Assembly: GCF_001280845.1 (NCBI RefSeq)
Contig: NZ_LGHP01000001.1
Span: 1,388,435-1,452,434 of the forward strand
Direction of reading: 5' to 3'
Source of the DNA: Bacillus sp. FJAT-28004
Lineage (GTDB): Bacteria > Bacillota > Bacilli > Paenibacillales > Paenibacillaceae
DNA length: 64,000 bases
Of the stretch, positions 36,971 through 45,955 are shown piece after piece (the stretch's first letter is position 1; every line of letters begins with the position of its first letter). The notes beneath the pieces are model-generated. The model saw only the letters and a program-made list of their open reading frames with translations. It was not told where the DNA came from and did not search any database. A program made the position numbers and the translations under genes.

Positions 36971-37933
36971 TTAAAATACACCTTCATTATTAATTTTTTT
37001 AGCGATTTTATTAGTAATCAACACAAGCGTAAATCCAATGGCAGCCTTAAAGATACTAACAGCCATACCGTATCCAATCCTCATTTCACTAATCCCGGTT
37101 CTATAGGCATAGGTTTGAATAACATCAGCTGTCTCATATACAACAGGAGCTGCCATAATAAGTACCTGATCGAATATGTTTAGTATTTTTCCAAGCTCGA
37201 AGATGAGCATGATTACGATGGTGGGGCGAATTGAAGCTAATGTGATGTTCCATATTTGCGATAGCTTGCCTGCACCGTCCACCTTGCCTGCCTCGTAAAG
37301 GGTTGGATCAACAGAGGTAATTGCAGCTAGGTAGACAATAGCGGAGTAGCCAGCGCCTGCCCAAATATCAGTTAGTACGAGCAGCTCTCGAATATGCTCC
37401 TTGCTGGCGAACCAGTAGGTGGGTTCCACTCCCATCAGTGTGGATAGCTGCGAGTTTATACTGTTTTGAGGAGCTAAAATAAGGAACCAAATACTTCCGA
37501 TTACAACCCATGACAGGAAGTGCGGGAAATAAATAATGGTCTGCACTGATTTTTTAAACAGCTTTGAATTGATCTCGTTCAGCATCAGCGCAATAATAAT
37601 AGGAATTGGGAAACCGAATAAGAGCTTCATAAAGCTAATAATAATCGTGTTCTTGAAAGCATTCATGAATGACGCTGAGTTGATTAGTCTTATAAAATTA
37701 TCTAGACCAATATAGGAAACCTGTGATGCGGGAACCTCTCCGAAGTTGGTAAACGCCCAACGCAGCTTGAACATAGGGAGATATTCAAAGAGTACATATA
37801 ATGCCAGCGGGATGGCGATAATAAAAAACAGCTGTCGTTGTTTGTACATGTTCCGAAAGATTGAAGCTGCTCTCGATTTTGGTAGTTGCAAGGATAGGTA
37901 TGCCTCAGATTTGCTCGTACGTATAACTTCCAT
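36971..37933 (-). CDS. ABC importer permease, LplB-like
   Basis: A 320-residue permease with the family features FFIIAIPLALYVLFEYLPMF and EAA loop EAGKVDGAGKLSQIWNITLA. It opens the minus-strand operon. The start at 37933 has GAGGAG directly against it, which is tight; a later start (for example the ATG at residue 29) is possible, so the N-terminus is uncertain. It faces the divergent response-regulator gene across a ~240-bp control region. Confidence 0.88.
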   Translation of the reverse strand: MEVIRTSKSEAYLSLQLPKSRAASIFRNMYKQRQLFFIIAIPLALYVLFEYLPMFKLRWAFTNFGEVPASQVSYIGLDNFIRLINSASFMNAFKNTIIISFMKLLFGFPIPIIIALMLNEINSKLFKKSVQTIIYFPHFLSWVVIGSIWFLILAPQNSINSQLSTLMGVEPTYWFASKEHIRELLVLTDIWAGAGYSAIVYLAAITSVDPTLYEAGKVDGAGKLSQIWNITLASIRPTIVIMLIFELGKILNIFDQVLIMAAPVVYETADVIQTYAYRTGISEMRIGYGMAVSIFKAAIGFTLVLITNKIAKKINNEGVF

Positions 37934-38042
37934 CTCCTCTGTTGTATTTGCTTCACCGACTTTTCACTTGAAGCTTAACAAATTGCCTTTTGCCCTCACA
38001 ATCCACAACATTAACGTAACATCCTGAAAATCAACCGACTTA

Positions 38043-38058
38043 TTGAAAGCGCTTTAAA
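38043..38058. promoter_or_regulatory. AAAGCGCTTT palindrome (cre/LacI operator candidate)
   Basis: TTGAAAGCGCTTTAAA lies in the divergent control region between the importer operon and the two-component genes. It resembles a catabolite-responsive element bound by CcpA or another LacI-family protein. The same core occurs twice upstream of the GH8 gene. The LacI gene ending this operon is the local candidate binder. Confidence 0.6.
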
Positions 38059-38176
38059 AACAATTACACTGCGTTAACAAAGGGATGCATAGATTGTGCT
38101 ATGTTGCTATGTATACTAAATGGGTGATCCTCTTGTCAGGGTCATTTCTATTGCTACTCGATCGGAGGCGAAGGTA

Positions 38177-39700
38177 ATGTTTGATATTGTAATCGTAGAG
38201 GACAAGAAAATAACCCGAGAAGGGCTTGTCCAACTTATAGATTGGGTATCCATTAACGCACGTGTTATAGGAGCCTTTGAAAGCGGGCAGTCGGCGATTG
38301 ATTTTTTAAGTCGCAATAAGGCCCACATTGTCATTACAGATATTGAGATGGAGAACGGGAACGGGATGGAGCTTTCAGCATATATTCATGAGCGAATGCC
38401 TCAGACCAAGATCATTATTATTAGTGCTTACGAGCGATTCTCCTATGCTCATCAGGCGATTCAATTAGGTGTATTCTCCTATGTGTTAAAGCCAATTGCA
38501 GAGGAGGAGCTGCTGGACAAAGTACGTCATGCTACTCATCAAATCATGAAGGAACGTGAGGTTCATGCTCTTACCGCATTAGTGACCTTACAGGAGCTCT
38601 CAACTACGATGGAAGCCTATTTCATGAGTAGAGCATTAGATCCTTCCATGCTGGAGCAAGCATTTGAAACGTTACAAAGTGAGCTGGATTTTACTCGAGC
38701 TACTGCATTTGTGCTTCGGGGGTATGGAGAACGAATCTCTATGCGCAGATTGAAGGAAGAGGTAGCTAGCTCAGGCATGAAAATAATGCTGCTGCAATGC
38801 GGGACATTGCTTACCGGGGTTATCTTTGAGGACAAGCCTCTTGAAAGATCATATTTTGAAGACCTTTACAAAATCTTTAAATTCAGCAAAAAGGTTCGTA
38901 TTGGTGTAGGAATAAAAGCTGATACGCCTGCCGAGCTGAAAGAATCATACGAAAGTGCACTGCAGTCCTATCGCTATGGCTTTCTGCACAGTTTAAATAT
39001 GATCACCTTCTATGAACAAATACGGGAAGACCTGTATGTTGAAAAGAGGAAGGACAGTACGCTCTATCTGGATACTTCTTATTTAATCAAATGTATGGAA
39101 GCGGAATGGGATGTTGAGGCGGCAGAATACATCGACAAGATGTCTACGAGGTGGAAGGACGTTAACAGCAGCATCACTCATATGATCAATCAGTGCAGCG
39201 AAAGCATCTCCAGATTAACGTCAGAGCTGTCGGTCGATGCTGCTCTTACGCCTGAGGCCGTTCTTGCAGATTTCGAGCTCATTACTTGTCTTTCAGAGCT
39301 GCAAAGTTATATGAAAGAGCGTATTAGGTCTATTTCGAGTGAGGTTAAAAAAAATAAAACCCAAAAAATACGCCCGATTGTAAAGCTGGCACTGTCTTAT
39401 TCCTTGGATCATATTGAAGAGGTAGGTTTAAGTTTAAAGTTTATTGCAAGCGAATTAAATACGAGCTATGTCTATTTGAGTAAAGCGTTTAAGGAGGACT
39501 ATAAAATAGGATATACGGAATATATGAATCTTTACCGGATTGAACTGGCAAAGAAGCATCTGTCTATTCCTCACGCTAAAATTGGTGATGTTTGTGCTCG
39601 AATAGGACTGGAACAGAAAAATTTCTATTTTCTTTTTAAAAAGTTTATGGGAATGACGCCCAAGGAGTATCAGAATAAAAATTTAACTGATGTCGGTTAG
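38177..39700 (+). CDS. AraC-type response regulator (YesN-like)
   Basis: A 507-residue regulator. Receiver domain 1-~120 with phosphoacceptor D55 (ITDIEME) and K105 (VLKPIA); a middle linker region; C-terminal AraC HTH pair (about 405-505). ATG 38177 has GGCGAAGG upstream. An upstream in-frame start at 38120 adds 19 residues absent from the family, so it is rejected. The kinase gene follows 15 bases later. It probably activates both arms of the uronate locus. Confidence 0.9.
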   Translation: MFDIVIVEDKKITREGLVQLIDWVSINARVIGAFESGQSAIDFLSRNKAHIVITDIEMENGNGMELSAYIHERMPQTKIIIISAYERFSYAHQAIQLGVFSYVLKPIAEEELLDKVRHATHQIMKEREVHALTALVTLQELSTTMEAYFMSRALDPSMLEQAFETLQSELDFTRATAFVLRGYGERISMRRLKEEVASSGMKIMLLQCGTLLTGVIFEDKPLERSYFEDLYKIFKFSKKVRIGVGIKADTPAELKESYESALQSYRYGFLHSLNMITFYEQIREDLYVEKRKDSTLYLDTSYLIKCMEAEWDVEAAEYIDKMSTRWKDVNSSITHMINQCSESISRLTSELSVDAALTPEAVLADFELITCLSELQSYMKERIRSISSEVKKNKTQKIRPIVKLALSYSLDHIEEVGLSLKFIASELNTSYVYLSKAFKEDYKIGYTEYMNLYRIELAKKHLSIPHAKIGDVCARIGLEQKNFYFLFKKFMGMTPKEYQNKNLTDVG

Positions 39701-39715
39701 ACGCAAGGAGTACCT

Positions 39716-41458
39716 ATGTTACATTCTATCAAATGGAAAACCTACTTCACCATTATTGCTTTTTTTACTATTACAATGGCTATTTCGGGCATCATTATCT
39801 ATAACATAATAGAATCGGACCTGCAAAAAAAAGCCATCCATACTGCAAATTTGGAGATCAACTTTGCGATTAAACAGATAGATGATCAGTTTAAATATTT
39901 GGATCAGGCCTACTATGCCATTGCTTTTGATGAAGAAATAATTAAAGAATTAGCCAAAGAGCCAGATGAGATTAACTATAAACGAATTTTAACTAAGCTG
40001 GAAAATATGTTGTTTTCAACGAATTACAAGGTTTACTCTATTTATTTAAAGGATATTCGCAGCGGTGTGATCGTTTCTACAGAGGAATCAAGTATTTTGA
40101 GGCACAAGAGCGGCTATTGGGTAGAGGGCTTTACTAGAGAAGAACTGAAAAAACCAGGGCTGATTCATACCCGGGATCTTACTACGGGCGTTGCTTCTCT
40201 AACAGCGCTTGCCGGACGTGTAAAGAAAAATTATTTTGAAGATAGTGTAGCATTGCTATCTGTGAATATGCTGCAATACTCGTTTAAAGAGATTTTAGTG
40301 AAAGATAATATATACCCTCACTCGATCCAAATCATTAGTGATCAAAACAATCAGGTTGTCGTCAATAGCAATAACGATGATCCAGCAGCGGTTATGGTAA
40401 AGATTCAGGAGGTATCTTCTGGAGGAAGAGTAATGATTGATGATCAGCCGTACATTGTCATTAGCGGTGAGTCCGAAAAATACGGCTGGAAATATACGAA
40501 ACTGCTGCTCGAGAAAGAGGTATTCTCTGGTATTTATGAAATTCGAAAACTGCTTCTCTTCATTGCATTCGTGTTTTCTGTCGTGATGCTGATCTTTCTT
40601 TATCGACAGTTAGATCACGTAACAGCTCCGATTTATCAGCTTTCTGCCATGATCAAAAAGTATCGTCAGAATAGCCATGAAAAGGTGGTTTTTAAGACTG
40701 ACCGTAAGGATGAGTTTTCCTACTTGTTTCAGAGCTTAGATGACATGGTCCAGCGTATTGATCACTTAATTGACGAGGTTTATAAGGCAGGGTTATATAA
40801 GAAAGAAACGCAGCTGCGTGTATATCGCAACAGTATTAATCCACATTTTATTTACAATATTTTAGATTCTATTATTTGGACAATGAAGTTTAAAGACTAT
40901 AACAAAGCTACAGACATTATTCAAGATTTCTCGAGGTTTCTGCATCATACACTTCATGAGAGTAAAGAGTTTATTAGCGTTTCGGATATGTGGGCTGAGT
41001 TGATCGCTTATTGTAAGCTGGAATCGTTCTTGAAGGACGATCTTATAACGTTTTCTATTGAGTTTCAGGAAGAGATTCAGCAGCAAAGGGTGCCTTCGTT
41101 TATTATTCAGCCGCTTGTAGAAAATTGCTTTAAGCATGGCTTCAAGGGTCGGAAGCAAGGACATATTACGATTAGGGGGTATACGGAAGGGCAGGAGCTT
41201 ATATGCATAGTGGAGGATGATGGGATTGGAATGTCGGAGGAGGCGCTGGATGCCTTAATGGATTATGTGCGTAATTATGATATCAATGTCAACAGAAAGC
41301 ACTTTGGTGTTGCAAGTGTACACCATCGCTTAAAGCTGTATTACGGCGAGGAATTTGGTGTGAATATCACCTCTAAGTTAGGAGAAGGAACAAGGATTAT
41401 GGTTAACCTGCCGATACATCGGACGGACGATACAGCTGCTGAAATTGATATTAAATAA
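39716..41458 (+). CDS. YesM-type sensor histidine kinase
   Basis: A 580-residue membrane kinase. Membrane segments at ~10-30 and ~278-297 enclose an extracellular sensor. The HAMP-like region precedes His_kinase H377 (SINPHFIYNILD) and the GHKL ATPase (N box PLVENCFKHGF, DDGIGM). Partner of the preceding regulator. Sensor sequence differs from that of the kinase at 20331-22136, consistent with a different ligand. Confidence 0.9.
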   Translation: MLHSIKWKTYFTIIAFFTITMAISGIIIYNIIESDLQKKAIHTANLEINFAIKQIDDQFKYLDQAYYAIAFDEEIIKELAKEPDEINYKRILTKLENMLFSTNYKVYSIYLKDIRSGVIVSTEESSILRHKSGYWVEGFTREELKKPGLIHTRDLTTGVASLTALAGRVKKNYFEDSVALLSVNMLQYSFKEILVKDNIYPHSIQIISDQNNQVVVNSNNDDPAAVMVKIQEVSSGGRVMIDDQPYIVISGESEKYGWKYTKLLLEKEVFSGIYEIRKLLLFIAFVFSVVMLIFLYRQLDHVTAPIYQLSAMIKKYRQNSHEKVVFKTDRKDEFSYLFQSLDDMVQRIDHLIDEVYKAGLYKKETQLRVYRNSINPHFIYNILDSIIWTMKFKDYNKATDIIQDFSRFLHHTLHESKEFISVSDMWAELIAYCKLESFLKDDLITFSIEFQEEIQQQRVPSFIIQPLVENCFKHGFKGRKQGHITIRGYTEGQELICIVEDDGIGMSEEALDALMDYVRNYDINVNRKHFGVASVHHRLKLYYGEEFGVNITSKLGEGTRIMVNLPIHRTDDTAAEIDIK

Positions 41459-41516
41459 TTATGGTGATAGAACATTGATTTTCAAGGTTGTTCCGATCGA
41501 GGATATCTTTAATAAT

Positions 41517-41564
41517 GAATGCGTACCCCAGCAAGAGCTGTCAGGTGCGCATTCATTTTTTTTT
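41517..41564 (+). terminator. Intrinsic terminator after kinase
   Basis: GAATGCGTACC pairs with GGTGCGCATTC (one G-U) and is followed by ATTTTTTTTT. It separates the regulatory genes from the catabolic genes, so the latter need their own promoter or read-through. Confidence 0.85.
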
Positions 41565-41587
41565 CTAATTAAAAGGAGGACTACACT

Positions 41588-42460
41588 ATGCGTTTATCCA
41601 CTTCAACAAATCTATTGGACAAAGTATATGACGAGTTTGGAGTTATTTCACCTGAAAGCTGTCTAGAGCAGTGTCTAGAAGCGGGTTTTAAGGTTCTGGA
41701 TTATAACTTCTGCGATCAGGGTAGACCAGGTCGTCCTATTGCACAAGATGACTGGTATGAGTATATATGTAAATTTAAAAAATTTGCAGACGAGCTGGGC
41801 GTAACCTTCTCGCAAACTCATCTGCATATGTACGATCCGAATGATCCACGAATTACTGATCATGGCTGGGAAAGAGAACTTGTACAGCGCTCTATCGTGT
41901 GCTCGGGTGTACTTGGAGCAGAATGGGCTGTAACTCACCCATTACATCAGCACAAGCCGAGTTATTCCAGACAGGATTATATGCAACTGAATTTGGATTA
42001 TTATGGTCCTATGCTGGACCAGGTTGGAAAGCTAGGTTACGGGCTGTCACTTGAAAATATGGTGCAATGGGACAATGAATATGTATATGCCTGTAATGGA
42101 GAAGATTTGGCGGAGCTAGCGGATGCCTTTAATCGTCCAAACGTAGGTATATGCTGGGATTTCGGACATGCTAACCTTAGTGTAAGAGACCAAGCTGCCG
42201 AGCTGCGCAAGATTGGATCACGACTTAAGTCGACTCATATTGCAGACAATCACGGTCATGCAGATGAGCATTTGGCACCGTTTTATGGCCACGTAGATTG
42301 GCATCAAATGATGCGTGTTCTTAAAGAAATCAACTATAAAGGGGATTTCACTTACGAAATACAAGCATTTTCAAGTCCATTGCCGGTCGAGCTTCGTAGA
42401 ACAATGACTGCACATGTAGCTGACATTGGAAAATATTTAATCCGTTTGTATGAAGAATAG
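41588..42460 (+). CDS. Sugar phosphate isomerase/epimerase (xylose-isomerase-like TIM barrel)
   Basis: A 290-residue AP-endonuclease-2-type TIM barrel. Likely metal ligands lie in SLENMVQ (Glu), WDFGHAN (Asp and His), HIADNHG (His) and the C-terminal FTYEIQA (Glu), the usual E-D-H-E set of this superfamily. AAAGGAGGAC precedes the ATG. It lies immediately before the GH88 gene and probably isomerises or epimerises the uronate or keto-sugar product. Confidence 0.85.
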   Translation: MRLSTSTNLLDKVYDEFGVISPESCLEQCLEAGFKVLDYNFCDQGRPGRPIAQDDWYEYICKFKKFADELGVTFSQTHLHMYDPNDPRITDHGWERELVQRSIVCSGVLGAEWAVTHPLHQHKPSYSRQDYMQLNLDYYGPMLDQVGKLGYGLSLENMVQWDNEYVYACNGEDLAELADAFNRPNVGICWDFGHANLSVRDQAAELRKIGSRLKSTHIADNHGHADEHLAPFYGHVDWHQMMRVLKEINYKGDFTYEIQAFSSPLPVELRRTMTAHVADIGKYLIRLYEE

Positions 42461-42498
42461 GACACTGATTACATTTTGAATTGAAAAGGAAGCGAAAC

Positions 42499-43632
42499 AT
42501 GCCTTATTCTATCAGCTCATCCGAAAGTGAATGGGTCAATATTGTTTACGAGAAGCTCCTAGCTAAAATCTCGCAGGAATGTGATCGTATGGGAGATAAA
42601 ATTCCCTACATTGCTAGCGAGGGAAAGTATATAGACTATGGTGAGCAAGATATTTCGTTTTGGACGAATGGCTTCTGGGCGGGCATTCTATGGCAGATGT
42701 ATGCAGCTACCGGCGATGAAAAATATCGAAAATCAGCGGTTGGTGTAGAGCAGCGGTTGGATGTCGCTATGATCGAATTTAATGGCTTGCACCATGATGT
42801 AGGTTTTATGTGGCTCCATACTGCTGTAGCGAATTATCGTTTGACTGGCAACGAAACGGCAAAGTTGCGCGCAATGCACGCCGCCAATCTATTGACTGGA
42901 CGATACAACGTAAATGGCCGATATATCTCGGCTTGGAACGAGAATCGCCCAGGATGGATGATCATCGACTGTTTGATGAATCTTCCCTTATTATATTGGG
43001 CAGCCGAGGAAAGTCAGGATCCGAGATATTTGCATGTTGCGAATAACCATATCGACACTACGATTAAACTATTAATTCGCCCAGACGGTTCCGCTCATCA
43101 TATCGCTGTGCTGGATCCCATGAATGGTCAATTGCAAGAGCATCCAGCTGGGCAAGGTTACGCCTCTGGTTCTTCATGGTCAAGGGGGCAGGCATGGACG
43201 ATTTACGGATTTGCTATGAATTACCACCATACAGGTGATCCGCGTTATCTCGATATTGCTAAGAGTACGGCACATTATTTTCTAGCTAATATTTCGCAAA
43301 CGGGTTATATTCCCCGTGTGGATTTCCGAGCTCCAACACAGCCAGAGCAGTGGGATACAACTGCTGGTGTATGCGCAGCCTGTGGAATGCTGGAGCTCAG
43401 TAAGCATGTAGAGGATTACGAAAAACAACTCTATATCAATGGAGCTTTGTCGATATTAAGAGCGATCGAAGAAAACTATTGCGACTGGAACGTAGAAACG
43501 GACGGCATCGTTGGTGGAGGTACTGTAGCCTATCATCGTGAAGAAGAAACGAATGTGCCTATTATTTATGGTGATTACTTCCTGTTAGAAGCAATTACTC
43601 GGTTAAAAGGAAACGGATTTTTTATTTGGTAA
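42499..43632 (+). CDS. GH88 unsaturated glucuronyl hydrolase
   Basis: A 377-residue alpha/alpha-barrel enzyme. It hydrates and releases the 4,5-unsaturated uronic acid left by polysaccharide lyases. The two catalytic aspartates are likely D100 (HHDVGFMW) and D157 (IIDCLMNLP), at the spacing seen in Bacillus UGL. SSWSRGQAWTIYGF and WDTTAGVCAACG are family blocks. There is no signal peptide, so it is cytoplasmic. ATG 42499 follows AAAGGAAG; an in-frame TTG 18 bases earlier is less likely. It complements the lyase on the opposite arm. Confidence 0.93.
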   Translation: MPYSISSSESEWVNIVYEKLLAKISQECDRMGDKIPYIASEGKYIDYGEQDISFWTNGFWAGILWQMYAATGDEKYRKSAVGVEQRLDVAMIEFNGLHHDVGFMWLHTAVANYRLTGNETAKLRAMHAANLLTGRYNVNGRYISAWNENRPGWMIIDCLMNLPLLYWAAEESQDPRYLHVANNHIDTTIKLLIRPDGSAHHIAVLDPMNGQLQEHPAGQGYASGSSWSRGQAWTIYGFAMNYHHTGDPRYLDIAKSTAHYFLANISQTGYIPRVDFRAPTQPEQWDTTAGVCAACGMLELSKHVEDYEKQLYINGALSILRAIEENYCDWNVETDGIVGGGTVAYHREEETNVPIIYGDYFLLEAITRLKGNGFFIW

Positions 43633-43669
43633 TCATATATTTATCTTAAGACAGGACGGTAAGGGCGCA

Positions 43670-44305
43670 TTGAAAAAAGCATTCTCAAAAAAATATATCA
43701 TTAAAATTTTGACTAGCATCATAGGTATTGCCATTACTTGTTTCAGCGCTTCCCTGTTCTATAAGATCAATATGGGTGCAGATCCGTACCAGGTGTTCGC
43801 AATAGCTGTGCATAAGCGGCTAGGAATTAGTTATGGACAAGCAAATTTGCTGCTGAATTCCATCATTGTCATTCTTCTAGTCATCTTTAAGAGGAAATAT
43901 ATTAATGTTTCTCTCTTCCTGTCATTATTCATTGCAGGTCCGTTGCTCGATTTTTTCAACCATCTGATCGGACCATTCATCGGTACGGATCTGTCACTGT
44001 GGTTGAAGTTGATTCTAGCGTTTACGGGTACAATCTTTTTGTCTTTCGGTGTATATCTCTATATTTCTCCCCAGCTCGGCGCGAGTCCTGCTGACAGCGT
44101 AGGCCTTATCATTTCGGATATGACACGTATCCCTTATAAGAGAATTCGGATATTAACTGATGCATTATATACCGTGATCGGACTTTCACTGGGAGGTTTT
44201 GTAGGTATTGTGACGGTGTTATCGGTGGTGTTAACAGGACCTTGTATTGGATGGTTACAGGATAGACTGAACAAACGTAGGGTTATAAAATATATATCCT
44301 GCTAG
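43670..44305 (+). CDS. YczE/YitT-family membrane protein
   Basis: A 211-residue integral membrane protein with five or more hydrophobic segments. NMGADPYQVFAIAV near residue 34-47 and QLGASPADSVGLI near 133-145 are the duplicated family signature. TTG start with TAAGGG upstream. The transport role of this family is unproven. It follows GH88 by 37 bp and may be in the same transcript. Confidence 0.8.
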   Translation: MKKAFSKKYIIKILTSIIGIAITCFSASLFYKINMGADPYQVFAIAVHKRLGISYGQANLLLNSIIVILLVIFKRKYINVSLFLSLFIAGPLLDFFNHLIGPFIGTDLSLWLKLILAFTGTIFLSFGVYLYISPQLGASPADSVGLIISDMTRIPYKRIRILTDALYTVIGLSLGGFVGIVTVLSVVLTGPCIGWLQDRLNKRRVIKYISC

Positions 44306-44333
44306 ATTTCCCGAAATTTCTAAATGAAAAATG

Positions 44334-44367
44334 AAACCAACCACGCCAATATGAGCGTGGTTGGTTT
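44334..44367 (+). terminator. Intrinsic terminator
   Basis: AAACCAACCACGC and GCGTGGTTGGTTT pair perfectly around CAATATGA. Ends the plus-strand uronate arm; could also serve the minus-strand zinc-ribbon gene. Confidence 0.85.
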
Positions 44368-44449
44368 GTATGGTAGAGCGTTTATCCGGTCGTACCCGGG
44401 CTCGACCATAGTGACACCGGCGGTCCGATGGGAATCCTCGCCTTGCGCG

Positions 44450-44716
44450 TTAGTTCTTTGCCCAACGCTCAAGCTTATGAATATTTCTAGTAAAGAGGCC
44501 GGCCAGAAATTTGGGGAAACCGAATTCAACCATCTTTTGCTTAACTCGATCCTTCATTTGGTCAACCGTCATGTCCGGCATCACAAATGCCCCATTCTCG
44601 TAACAATGGCTGCAGTATTTTTTGTTTTTATCGCCGTTCATTTCCGTGCCCCCGCCTTGTTCATCGCGAGATAGCGGCATTCCGCAGCTTTGACAATTTT
44701 TATACACTTTGTTCAT
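44450..44716 (-). CDS. Small zinc-ribbon protein
   Basis: An 88-residue protein with two CxxC pairs (C8/C11 and C35/C38) forming a zinc ribbon, then a basic helical C-terminus (DRVKQKMVEFGFPKF). It matches a family annotated as putative zinc ribbon domain proteins; role unknown. AAAGGA lies directly before the ATG. Confidence 0.75.
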   Translation of the reverse strand: MNKVYKNCQSCGMPLSRDEQGGGTEMNGDKNKKYCSHCYENGAFVMPDMTVDQMKDRVKQKMVEFGFPKFLAGLFTRNIHKLERWAKN

Positions 44717-45076
44717 TTCCTTTGTCCCCTTGTTAAATGATTGCCTCTATCCATTCGTACCGTTAATTATACGTCATTCACACGGTATCCCCAATACCTC
44801 AAACCCCTGCTTAAACCAAAAGTTTTATTTGGCGGACAATATAACTGCTCTCAGATACCTCATCGTTGTCGTTATTCATCATTCAAATCTTTCGAATATC
44901 CTCAATTTGCTATAGTATAGAGATTGCTAGTCTGATAGACACATGCCTATAATAATAGGTGTAACCATTTGTGGTAATCCATAATAGATTTGCAGAAGTG
45001 TTGCCGTATGATGTGAACGTAATTAAGCCTGCTTTACAAGATGATAGTATAATAGGAGACAGGTGGGACTAAGAAA
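44717..45076. other. Intergenic region, little recognisable content
   Basis: About 360 bases between divergent small genes. TATAAT at 45048-45053 may be the -10 of the following gene, although no good -35 lies at the usual distance. No hairpin of note and no coding potential seen. Confidence 0.45.
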
Positions 45077-45700
45077 ATGAACAATGAGACAACTAACGAG
45101 GAAGTTAATAGCAAGGAAGATGCGATGTCCGAGGAGAAATGGGCGGAGCTTATAAAGGCTGTGTACCATAATGGCCTTGTAGCTTTAAAAATGCACTATA
45201 ACGACGTTGAAGCACAAGTGTCGAATTTCCAAGATTACGGTCCGGTTTTTGTGTTTCATGTGAAGGATGAATCGGGTAGTATATATTCCTGCGGATTTTT
45301 TCTGCACGAATTGATCGCCAGATTCCAATCGGACAATGATCCTGCAGTGTGGATGGCTTCTTTTTTCGTCGATCTTATGGAGACCAAGGGCGGCAAGCCC
45401 CTCCCAAAACCAGCTACAACCGAAGAAGAGGCTAAAGCGATAATCGACAACATACTCGTTCCGCAATGTATAAAAGCTGTAACGGAAGAGTTTGCTCCGG
45501 AGCAGGTACATGCGGGTCTAGCTTGGAAGGAAGACCATGGTCCGATCTTTGAAGCTGGATTTCCGACGATCATAGATGGAAATAACGTATGCGCTATTTC
45601 TTTGCATCTATTGTTGACACATTTGCAGTTGAACCGGGATCCGGGAGAGCTGCTGATTCAAGGAATGTATGACATTCGAAAAGAACATGGCTTAGACTAA
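45077..45700 (+). CDS. Hypothetical protein with an internal repeat
   Basis: A 207-residue acidic, soluble protein I do not recognise. Two halves share a pattern: PVFVFHVKDESGSIYSC and then FFLHELIARFQSDNDP (about 56-90), against PIFEAGFPTIIDGNNVC and ISLHLLLTHLQLNRDP (about 157-190). This suggests an internal duplication. No signal peptide or catalytic motif. A terminator follows directly, so it is a single-gene transcript. Confidence 0.75.
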   Translation: MNNETTNEEVNSKEDAMSEEKWAELIKAVYHNGLVALKMHYNDVEAQVSNFQDYGPVFVFHVKDESGSIYSCGFFLHELIARFQSDNDPAVWMASFFVDLMETKGGKPLPKPATTEEEAKAIIDNILVPQCIKAVTEEFAPEQVHAGLAWKEDHGPIFEAGFPTIIDGNNVCAISLHLLLTHLQLNRDPGELLIQGMYDIRKEHGLD

Positions 45701-45716
45701 TATTTATTATGTATTT

Positions 45717-45745
45717 AACGCAACCTGATAAGGGTTGCGTTTTTA
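45717..45745 (+). terminator. Intrinsic terminator
   Basis: AACGCAACC pairs with GGTTGCGTT around TGATAAG, followed by TTTATT. Confidence 0.85.
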
Positions 45746-45955
45746 TTAAAAATAAACATTTTCCTAACAGGGTTATTCCGATGGAGCATAAATGGGCTTC
45801 AGAGGGATAACCTCTTTTTTTGCTTATCTGCTCTTTGCTTCATGGAGGAGATGGCGTATGCTTTTAGAAAGAATGTAGAAAAAGGGATTAAATAGGTGTG
45901 AAGAGTTTACAATACCATTTGCAGAAATACAGGAAATTGATTCATGGAGGAAATT

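Noticed and set aside
38120..38176. Earlier start for the second response regulator
   Set aside because: The extra 19 residues precede the receiver domain's conserved first strand and lack a ribosome site.
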